Shown in pieces: positions 33,820 to 39,709 of a stretch of DNA of 43,576 bases (position 1 is its first letter; each line of letters starts with the position of its first letter). This stretch comes from an uncultured Ellagibacter sp. (lineage in GTDB: Bacteria > Actinomycetota > Coriobacteriia > Coriobacteriales > Eggerthellaceae), in contig CAKUGU010000018.1 of the NCBI GenBank assembly GCA_934654815.1, forward strand, positions 1 through 43,576. The letters run 5' to 3'. The notes under the pieces are model-generated. The model worked only from the letters and a program-made list of their open reading frames with translations. It did no database searches and was not told the origin of the DNA. The translations under genes and the position numbers were made by a program.

Positions 33820-34252
33820 CCTGTTCGCTCGCAAGCGCAACTTCATCGTCAAAGCCGCGAACGCCGTTTTGGTGACGTGCCTTGTTGCGGGGTTCAGCGT
33901 CTGGATGGCCGATCGCAACGAAGCCGACGCGGCTGCGCGCCAGGAAATGCTCGCCGCCGAGCGCGCGACGACCCTCGGGCCGTACGCGAACGACGGCACC
34001 TTCACGGGCACGGCGCAAGGATATGGCGGCCCCGTCACGGTCGAGGTCACGGTGGAGGGCGGTTACATCGCCCGCGTCGAAGTGGTCGACGCGCCGGGCG
34101 AAGACGCGCCTTACCTTGCCCAGGCGAGCACGCTTGCCGACCGCATCGTCGAAGCGCAGACGCCCAACGTCGACACGGTCACGGGCGCTACGTTCTCTTC
34201 CGCCGGCATCATCAACGGCTGCGTCGAGGCTTTGCGGGAAGGAGGGAACTAG
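33812..34252 (+). CDS. Membrane-anchored FMN-binding domain protein
   Basis: A 146-residue protein with one membrane segment (AANAVLVTCLVAGFSVWMA, about 12-30) and one FMN-binding domain. The flavinylation threonine is T127 in DTVTGATFSS. It is RnfG/NqrC-like in its anchor-plus-FMN plan but much shorter. The start is GTG 33812 with AAAGGCGG upstream and an 8-base overlap with the preceding gene; longer in-frame starts exist at about 33710-33750 but would add a sequence without family character. GGAAGGAGGG at its end serves the next gene. Confidence 0.85.
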   Translation: MASLFARKRNFIVKAANAVLVTCLVAGFSVWMADRNEADAAARQEMLAAERATTLGPYANDGTFTGTAQGYGGPVTVEVTVEGGYIARVEVVDAPGEDAPYLAQASTLADRIVEAQTPNVDTVTGATFSSAGIINGCVEALREGGN

Positions 34253-34253
34253 C

Positions 34254-35108
34254 ATGGCGAAGATGTCTGCTCGCGCCCGTCGCGCGCGGGTGAACCGCGG
34301 TGTTCGCCTGGCCGTGCAAATCGCGTTCTTTCTGCTGTTCCCTGCTGCGTTCAGCGCGGCGGAAAACGGCGTGAAGGCCATATTCACCCAGATCGGGCTC
34401 ATGCAACCGGTGCCGTTCTCGGGGTTCGTCGCCTTCCTGGCGGTGCTGGCCGCCTACACCGTGGTCGCGGGTCGGTTCTTCTGCGGCTACGCTTGCGCGT
34501 TCGGAACGCTCGGCGACGTGCTGTTCCTGCTGTTCGCGCCCGTGCGCAGGAGATTCCACCTGCCTGCGCGCCCTCTTCCTCCGCGGGTATGGCGCGCGCT
34601 CCAAGGGGTGAAGTACGTGGTTCTCGCGGCTATCTGCGCGCTGTGCTTCGCTGGAGCGTGGGACAGCGTCTCCGATTGGAGTCCCTGGACGGCGTTCGCG
34701 TCCCTTCGCGCGGGCAACGTGGGCGGCGTGGCGGTTGCGGGAGGCGTGCTGCTCGCGCTCATCGCGGTGGGCATGCTGTTCATCGAGCGGTTCTTCTGCC
34801 AGTTCCTCTGCCCGCTCGGCGCCTTGCTCTCGCTTTTGCCGGTGCTGCCGTTTTCGGCATTCCGACGGGAACGCGCGTCGTGCCTTGTGAAATGCGACAA
34901 GTGCAAGCGCTCATGCCCCGTTGCCGTGCACCCCGATCCCGACGCATTCCTTTCGGGCGAATGCATTGCGTGCGGGCGCTGCGCGGATGGCTGCCCGGCG
35001 GGGAACGTGGGCGTCATCCGCTCGCCGCGATTCGTTCGCGGCACCGAAATCATCGTCGTTCTGGTCAAAGCTGCCGTGCTCGCGGCGCTTTGCTGGATGT
35101 TTCTTTAG
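34254..35108 (+). CDS. NapH/NosR-like membrane protein with Fe-S clusters
   Basis: A 284-residue polytopic protein (about five hydrophobic segments) with the plan of NapH, NosR and RnfE-like ferredoxin-type quinol or electron-transfer subunits. RFFCGYACAFGTLGD and RFFCQFLCPLGALLS are CX3C segments at membrane ends; the first lacks the usual proline. Two [4Fe-4S] motifs follow: CDKCKRSCPVAVHP and CIACGRCADGCPAGN. It probably takes electrons from a cytoplasmic or membrane donor and passes them to the flavinylated domains of the two preceding genes. ATG 34254 follows GGAAGGAGGGA. Confidence 0.87.
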   Translation: MAKMSARARRARVNRGVRLAVQIAFFLLFPAAFSAAENGVKAIFTQIGLMQPVPFSGFVAFLAVLAAYTVVAGRFFCGYACAFGTLGDVLFLLFAPVRRRFHLPARPLPPRVWRALQGVKYVVLAAICALCFAGAWDSVSDWSPWTAFASLRAGNVGGVAVAGGVLLALIAVGMLFIERFFCQFLCPLGALLSLLPVLPFSAFRRERASCLVKCDKCKRSCPVAVHPDPDAFLSGECIACGRCADGCPAGNVGVIRSPRFVRGTEIIVVLVKAAVLAALCWMFL

Positions 35109-35117
35109 GGGATCGCG

Positions 35118-36275
35118 ATGCTGGAAAGGCAAGAACGCATGATCATCAACGCTCTCGACGGAGGTCGCGCGGGGAGCATGGGCGCGCATGGCGCTTCCAA
35201 CGGGGCCTTTGCCCGGCGCCTCGCCATGACGCGCCGAGGATTCTGCGCCCTTTCGCTCGCCGCGGCCGCGTCGCTTCTCGGATGCTCCCGGGGAGAGTCG
35301 TCCCAGGAAGCCTCGTCGTCGGTGGCGGACGAAGGCGCCGCGGTGGATGCGTCCTCATCTGCGGCCGACCAGGTGCAGTCGCGCACGATATTCGTGTTCG
35401 ACACGGTGGTGCAGCTCTCGGCGCTCTGCTCGCCCGAGCTCATGCAAAAGCTTGTCGATCGGTGCAACTACTTCGAGGGTAAGCTTTCCCGCACTGTCGA
35501 GGGAAGCGACGTCTGGAACATCAACCATGCGGCGGGCGCGCCGGTCGAGGTGGCGCCCGAAACGGCCGAGGTCATCTCGGCGGCGCTTGAATACGCCGTG
35601 GCTTCCGACGGGCTTTTCGACATCACCATCGGGGCTGTGTCGAGCCTTTGGGACTTCACCGAAGGCGTGAAGCCCGAAGATGGGGAAATCGCTGCCGCCC
35701 TTCCGCACGTGAACTGGAGAAACGTTTCGGTCGACGGGTGCGTGGTCACGCTTTCCGACCCCTTGGCCGCGCTCGATCTGGGCGGCATCGCCAAAGGCTA
35801 CATCACCGACGACTTGGTGCGCTTGTTGCGGGAAGGCGGGTGCAGCCAGGCCTCGTTGTCGCTCGGCGGCAACGTCTACGTCATGGGGAAGAGCTTCGAC
35901 GGCGACGAGTGGAACGTCGGCGTTCAGGACCCTAACGGCGAAGCGAACGACGTCATCGCGAGCATTCCCGCCGAGGACGCCTCGCTCGTCACGAGCGGCC
36001 TCTACGAGCGCAGCTTCACGCAGGACGGCGTGCTCTACTACCACATCCTCGACCCGAAGACCGGCTACCCGGTAAAGACCGACCTGGCGAGCGCGTCGAT
36101 CAGGTCGGATCGCTCGATAGACGGTGACGCCTACTCCACCATCCTGTTCCTCATGGGGCATGACCGTGCGCTCGATTTGGTGAACGCCGACGACCGGTTC
36201 GAGGCGGTGCTCGTCGACGACGATGATGTGGCGACGATATCTTCGGGATCGGCGTTCAAGCTGGTCAAAGCCTAA
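35118..36275 (+). CDS. apbE: FAD:protein FMN transferase (ApbE)
   Basis: A 385-residue lipoprotein flavinyltransferase that attaches FMN to threonines of exported proteins. Twin arginines R39-R40 (TRRGFCALSL) and a lipobox ending at C56 (AASLLGC) suggest Tat export and lipidation outside the membrane. The core includes LDLGGIAKGYITDDLV and HILDPKTGYPVKT, which bind FAD and magnesium, and the late SIDGDAYST segment. The start at 35118 follows TAGGGGATCGCG; a later start at ATG 35226 would remove much of the N-terminal region but keep the twin-Arg signal. Its presence beside three predicted FMN acceptor sites is strong context. Confidence 0.93.
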   Translation: MLERQERMIINALDGGRAGSMGAHGASNGAFARRLAMTRRGFCALSLAAAASLLGCSRGESSQEASSSVADEGAAVDASSSAADQVQSRTIFVFDTVVQLSALCSPELMQKLVDRCNYFEGKLSRTVEGSDVWNINHAAGAPVEVAPETAEVISAALEYAVASDGLFDITIGAVSSLWDFTEGVKPEDGEIAAALPHVNWRNVSVDGCVVTLSDPLAALDLGGIAKGYITDDLVRLLREGGCSQASLSLGGNVYVMGKSFDGDEWNVGVQDPNGEANDVIASIPAEDASLVTSGLYERSFTQDGVLYYHILDPKTGYPVKTDLASASIRSDRSIDGDAYSTILFLMGHDRALDLVNADDRFEAVLVDDDDVATISSGSAFKLVKA

Positions 36276-36289
36276 GAAAGGACGGAGCA

Positions 36290-36715
36290 ATGACAGTGCA
36301 CGTGCAGCAATCGAAGAAGCCGGCTAATTATCTCAACGTGATCTTGACGGTCGGGATCGTCGCTGTGGTGCTCGCCGCCGTTATCGTGACGAACGCGTTC
36401 GGCGCGGCGAAGGACGCGCCGGAGAGCCTCATTGCGCGAGTGTGCGACGCGGACGGCGAAACGTACGAGCTGCCGCTTTCGGTCGACACGACGCTTGAGG
36501 TGGCTTCGAGCGCGGGAACCAATGTGATCGAAGTGTCGAACGGCAGCGTCTGCGTGAGCGAAGCGGATTGCCCGAACCTTGATTGCGTGCACCAGGGGAA
36601 GGTCTCCCAGGCCGGCCAACAGATCATCTGCCTGCCTCACAAACTGGTCGTCACCGTTGCCGACTGCGCGACGGGCGAGGGGTCGGCGTCCGCCTACGAC
36701 GTGATGGGGTCGTAA
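36290..36715 (+). CDS. NusG domain II-containing exported protein (EetA-like)
   Basis: A 141-residue protein with one N-terminal membrane segment (about 19-38) and an extracellular NusG-II domain. The motif CPNLDCVHQGKVSQAGQQ followed by IICLPHKLVVTV is diagnostic of this family and contains three cysteines. Such genes sit next to Gx-transporter and ApbE/FMN genes in Gram-positive extracellular electron transfer loci, where the EetA role is assigned but not biochemically resolved (recollection). AAAGGA precedes the ATG by eight bases. The next gene starts 4 bases after its stop. Confidence 0.85.
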   Translation: MTVHVQQSKKPANYLNVILTVGIVAVVLAAVIVTNAFGAAKDAPESLIARVCDADGETYELPLSVDTTLEVASSAGTNVIEVSNGSVCVSEADCPNLDCVHQGKVSQAGQQIICLPHKLVVTVADCATGEGSASAYDVMGS

Positions 36716-36719
36716 GTCT

Positions 36720-38144
36720 GTGGACCACGCATCGGCTATGCGTCTGGCGCGCACGTCGCTTTTGGCCGCATGCGCGCTCGTTTTAAGCTATTTGGAAACG
36801 ATGATCCCCCTTCCCGTCGCGTTGCCGGGTGTGAAGCTCGGGCTCGCCAACGTGGCGGTGATCGCGGCGCTGTACGCGCTCGATGCGAAGTGCGCCTTGG
36901 GGGTTGCCGCGGTGAAGGTGGTGGCATCGGGGTTCCTCTTCGGGTCGCCGATGATGCTTGCGTACAGTTTAGGAGGCATGACCTGCGCCTTCTTCGGAAT
37001 GCTTGCGCTGTATCGCGTTCCGGGTATCGGGTGCGTCCCCGTGAGCATGGCCTCGGCGATTCTGCACAATGCGGGACAGCTTGCCGTCGCGGCGTGCTTC
37101 CTCGAAACGCCCGCCGTGTTCCTCAGCTTGCCGCCGCTCGCCCTGTGCGCGTGTGTGACGGGGGCCTTGACGGGCGTGGTCGCTAAAGCGGTGGTCGCGG
37201 GCGACGGGACGGCTGCGCGTCCGTCTGCTCGGGCTCGGCGCCGCAAGGGCAATACCCCGATTTCCATCGCAGGCGGGCCTGTTCCGCGCAGTGTAGGCGG
37301 CACTCGCGTGAAGGAGAGGCCGGCCAAACGGGGCCGTGCGTCCCAGGCTCCTCGAACCAGGGGAGCGGCATTCGGCGTCTATCGTGCGGGCACGTCGCTT
37401 GCCCATAAGCTCGACGCGCGAGCGAAGGTCGTTTTCGCCGTCCTGTTCATCGTCGCCGCTTTCGTTGCGAAGGATTTGGCGGGGTTCGTCCTTGTCGCGG
37501 TTGTCGCCGCGATCGCGCCGGCCGCCTCGGGCATGAGCACACGCGAGGCGCTCGGGCTCCTTAAGCCCTTTCGCTGGCTTATGGTTTTCGTCCTCTTCTT
37601 CAACGCGGTCTTCACCTCGTCGGGTGCGGTTCTCCTTGCCTTAGGGCCGCTTGCCGTCACCGAGGGAGGCGTCACCTACGCAGTGGAGTCGGTGGCCCGG
37701 TTCGCCTTCGTCCTTTTGGGGACGGGCGCTCTCATGCGGACCACGTCCCCGACCGAGCTCTCCGACGCGGTCGCGTCTTTCATGCGCCCGCTTTCCCGTG
37801 TGGGGCTGAACGTCGAAGCGGCCTCGCTCGCCGTGGGGATGACGTTTCGGTTCGTGCCCACCTTGGCGGGCGAGATGGAGCGCATCCGCGCGGCGCAGCT
37901 TTCGCGATCGGCACCGCTCGAGGTGGGGTCGGCCGCGGCGCGCGCGAAAGCGCATGCGAGCGTCGTGGCGCCGCTCGTTTCAAACGCGCTTCGCCGCGCC
38001 GACACGCTCGCCTGGGCAATCGAAGCGCGTGCCTGCGGTGCGAGCAACCATCGCACGAAGCTGCGGGCAAGGAGGTTCGCTGTGCGCGATTGGGCGGTGC
38101 TCGCCTTGTCGTGTGCGCTCGTGGCTGCGGCGGCGGCGCTCTAA
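36720..38144 (+). CDS. Gx-transporter/EcfT fusion membrane protein
   Basis: A 474-residue fusion. Residues 1-165 form a Gx transporter / heptaprenyl-diphosphate-synthase-component-I-like domain, similar to EetB and ECF S components (LVLSYLETMIPLPVALPGVKLGLANVAV). A basic linker (about 166-222) follows. Residues 225-474 are an EcfT/CbiQ-type energy-coupling domain (AHKLDARAKVVFAVLFI, MRPLSRVGLNVEAASLAVGMTFRFVPT, and the coupling motif regions near AQLSRSAP and AIEARACGAS). No EcfA ATPase is nearby, so one encoded elsewhere may be recruited. GTG 36720 is chosen for its spacing to GGGG; ATG 36738 is a fair alternative. Transport of a flavin, quinone precursor or lipid-like substrate is inference. 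Confidence 0.82.
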   Translation: MDHASAMRLARTSLLAACALVLSYLETMIPLPVALPGVKLGLANVAVIAALYALDAKCALGVAAVKVVASGFLFGSPMMLAYSLGGMTCAFFGMLALYRVPGIGCVPVSMASAILHNAGQLAVAACFLETPAVFLSLPPLALCACVTGALTGVVAKAVVAGDGTAARPSARARRRKGNTPISIAGGPVPRSVGGTRVKERPAKRGRASQAPRTRGAAFGVYRAGTSLAHKLDARAKVVFAVLFIVAAFVAKDLAGFVLVAVVAAIAPAASGMSTREALGLLKPFRWLMVFVLFFNAVFTSSGAVLLALGPLAVTEGGVTYAVESVARFAFVLLGTGALMRTTSPTELSDAVASFMRPLSRVGLNVEAASLAVGMTFRFVPTLAGEMERIRAAQLSRSAPLEVGSAAARAKAHASVVAPLVSNALRRADTLAWAIEARACGASNHRTKLRARRFAVRDWAVLALSCALVAAAAAL

Positions 38145-38170
38145 AGTTCCATTTCTTTCGAAAAAGGGGC

Positions 38171-38198
38171 TTGCCAAGGATTCTCGTTATGCTAATAT
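38171..38198 (+). promoter_or_regulatory. Promoter of tRNA-Pro
   Basis: TTGCCA (38171-38176), a 16-base spacer, then TAATAT (38193-38198), also an extended -10 (TGC before it). The start falls just before the GTTTGC/GCAAAC mini-hairpin at 38202-38217. Confidence 0.7.
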
Positions 38199-38224
38199 AC
38201 CGTTTGCTGTCGCAAACAGCACTT

Positions 38225-38301
38225 CGGGATGTGGCTCAGCTTGGTAGAGCGCTGCGTTCGGGACGCAGAGGCCGCAGGTTCAAATCCTGTCATCCCGACC
38301 A
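38225..38301 (+). tRNA. tRNA-Pro (anticodon CGG)
   Basis: A 77-base cloverleaf with encoded CCA. The acceptor stem is CGGGATG with CATCCCG, the D stem is GCTC/GAGC, and the anticodon stem CTGCG/CGCAG holds the loop TTCGGGA, giving anticodon CGG. The T arm is GCAGG TTCAAAT CCTGT. The loop and the C1-G72 pair type fit bacterial tRNA-Pro. Confidence 0.96.
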
Positions 38302-38309
38302 TCGAACGC

Positions 38310-38349
38310 AAAGCGGTGGTCTTCGAAAGAAGGCTGCCGCTTTTGTTTT
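38310..38349 (+). terminator. Terminator of tRNA-Pro
   Basis: AAAGCGG (38310-38316) pairs with CCGCTTT (38337-38343), with further pairing of CTTC/GAAG inside, followed by TTGTTTTG. Confidence 0.65.
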
Positions 38350-38370
38350 GTGCTTTAACTCGTCGCGTGC

Positions 38371-38479
38371 GTCCCCGCCCCTCTCAGGCGGGGTGCAAAG
38401 CGCCTCGAAAGTTGGCACATACGCAATTCTCGAAGATGTGCGCGCGAAGCTTTGCGCCCTGCTCGAGAGGGGCGGGGAC
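38371..38479. repeat. Long imperfect fold-back downstream of tRNA-Pro
   Basis: GTCCCCGCCCCTCTC (38371-38385) is exactly complementary to 38465-38479. Inside, GCAAAGC (38395-38401) pairs with GCTTTGC (38448-38454) and GCACAT (38415-38420) with ATGTGC (38436-38441), so almost the whole 109 bases form one long hairpin. A competing short stem (GCGGG/CCCGC, 38473-38487) ends in TTT. No gene overlaps it convincingly. It may be a structured RNA, an attenuator for tatA or a mobile palindromic repeat. Confidence 0.6.
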
Positions 38480-38607
38480 CGTCCCGCTTTCCTGTGTTGA
38501 TTCTATCTATCTACGCCGTTTTTCCCCAGTTGTGGTACCCTTTCAGCCCAGTGCGAACTAAATAAGCGCGCGACTGCGCAGCTTAGACGAAACCTCTGGA
38601 GGAACGT

Positions 38608-38880
38608 ATGAAGATCTTTGGCATGGGCACGCCGGAACTGCTCATCATCCTTGCCGTCATTCTCCTTATCTTCGGGCCGAAGAACCTCCCGAAGCTCGGC
38701 AGCGCGCTCGGCAAGACCGTGAAGAACCTGCGCGACGGCATGGGCGCCGGCAAGAAGGACAAGAAGGAAATCAAGGAAGCCGAAGACGAAGAGGACGACG
38801 AGGAAGCCGAAGAGGAGGAAGAAGAGGAAAAGCCCGCTAAGAAGAAGGTCAAGAAAACCGTCAAGAAGAAGAGCGAGTAA
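38608..38880 (+). CDS. tatA: Twin-arginine translocase subunit TatA
   Basis: A 90-residue TatA/E-type subunit of the Tat export system. MGTPELLIILAVILLIFGPKNLPKLG contains the membrane helix, the FGPKNLP hinge and the start of the amphipathic helix; the glutamate in PELL is the polar residue common in this family. The C-terminal half is unusually charged: an acidic run of Glu/Asp, then a Lys-rich end (KPAKKKVKKTVKKK). TGGAGGA precedes the ATG. TatC is not in the window. The ApbE protein encoded upstream carries a twin-arginine signal and is a plausible client. Confidence 0.92.
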   Translation: MKIFGMGTPELLIILAVILLIFGPKNLPKLGSALGKTVKNLRDGMGAGKKDKKEIKEAEDEEDDEEAEEEEEEEKPAKKKVKKTVKKKSE

Positions 38881-38905
38881 ACCTCTTTTCCGAAACCGAG
38901 AGTCC

Positions 38906-38944
38906 TGCGGCGCGCGCTTCGACGAAAAGCGCGCGCCGCATTTT
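38906..38944 (+). terminator. Intrinsic terminator of tatA
   Basis: TGCGGCGCGCGCTT (38906-38919) and AAGCGCGCGCCGCA (38927-38940) form a perfect 14-bp stem followed by TTTT. Confidence 0.9.
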
Positions 38945-39042
38945 CGTATGGTACGGGCCCTTAAGGCCTGGGACACGAGCGAGAGCGAACCCGATCGTCC
39001 GTTGAAGCGACGGTCGGCTCGCGCATGAAGGGAAGATTCCAC

Positions 39043-39513
39043 ATGGCAGACAGCAACTACATCCTCACGCCGGAAGGCCGCCAGAAGCTCGAAGACGAGC
39101 TGCATTACCTCGAAACCGAGAAGCGCGCCGAGGTCGGCGAGCGCATCCGTATCGCGCGCGAATTCGGCGACATCTCCGAGAACTCCGAGTACGACGACGC
39201 GAAGAACGAGCAGGGCATGATGGAAGCCCGCATCGCCGAAATCGGCCGCATCCTTTCCGAGGCGACCGTCGTCGAGACCTCGAAGCGGTCCTCCAAGGTG
39301 ACCATCGGCTCCACCGTCACCGTCGACATGGGCGGCCGCGAGCGCGTCTTCACCATCGTGGGCGGCGCGGAGGCCGACGTCGCTTCCGGCAAGATCTCCA
39401 ACGAGTCCCCGGTCGGCGCGGCGCTCCTCGGCAACAAGAAGGGCGACGAGATCGAGACCACCGGCCCCACCGGCCGCGTCATCAAGATGAAGATTATTAA
39501 TATTGAGCACTAG
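39043..39513 (+). CDS. greA: Transcription elongation factor GreA
   Basis: GreA rescues backtracked RNA polymerase by stimulating transcript cleavage. The 156-residue product has the N-terminal coiled coil (YILTPEGRQKLEDELHYLETEKRAEV), the acidic tip residues in REFGDISENSEYDDAKNEQ, and the C-terminal FKBP-like domain ending in SPVGAALLGNKKGDEIE. The start at 39043 (MADSNY) has AAGGGAAG eight bases upstream and fits the family; ATG 39025 would add six residues. lysS follows downstream, a common pairing. Confidence 0.95.
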   Translation: MADSNYILTPEGRQKLEDELHYLETEKRAEVGERIRIAREFGDISENSEYDDAKNEQGMMEARIAEIGRILSEATVVETSKRSSKVTIGSTVTVDMGGRERVFTIVGGAEADVASGKISNESPVGAALLGNKKGDEIETTGPTGRVIKMKIINIEH

Positions 39514-39516
39514 GGT

Positions 39517-39540
39517 TTCGGCCGCCTGACGGCGGCCGAA
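39517..39540 (+). terminator. Hairpin directly after greA
   Basis: TTCGGCCGCC (39517-39526), loop TGAC, GGCGGCCGAA (39531-39540). It is a perfect 10-bp stem without a T-run, 3 bases past the greA stop. Confidence 0.55.
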
Positions 39541-39554
39541 CCACTCGACGCTGC

Positions 39555-39653
39555 GCGGGGTTTTGGCGGCGCAGCTGTCGCTCCAAAGATTCCTCGCGCA
39601 CCGAAGTGCGCGTCGGAATCTTTTCACGCCATCTGCGCTCGCCAGAACCCCGC
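39555..39653 (+). promoter_or_regulatory. Nested fold-back leader between greA and lysS
   Basis: Outer arms GCGGGGTTTTGGCGGCGCAG (39555-39574) and 39633-39653 pair with one T/C wobble-type change and one bulge. An inner hairpin pairs AAAGATTCC (39585-39593) with GGAATCTTT (39615-39623) and GCGCAC (39596-39601) with GTGCGC (39606-39611) around a CGAA loop. The inner stem ends in CTTTTC, like a terminator or attenuator. There is no T-box sequence. lysS starts 57 bases later. Confidence 0.6.
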
Positions 39654-39709
39654 TCGCTGACTTTTCGGCGATACGCGAGTTTCCTTCCAAAGCGGCGAAA
39701 AGGACAGAT

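Noticed and set aside
38225..38301. tRNA-Pro as an integration site of a mobile element.
   Set aside because: The tRNA is intact, no integrase is nearby and no repeat of its 3' end was found downstream in the window.
39541..39709. T-box riboswitch upstream of lysS.
   Set aside because: No T-box consensus (AGGGUGGNACCGCG-like) or specifier-loop layout is found; the fold-back is of another kind.
39563..39709. An N-terminal extension of LysRS of 49 residues.
   Set aside because: It crosses the nested inverted repeats, lacks a ribosome site, and the conserved start with AAAGGA lies at 39710.
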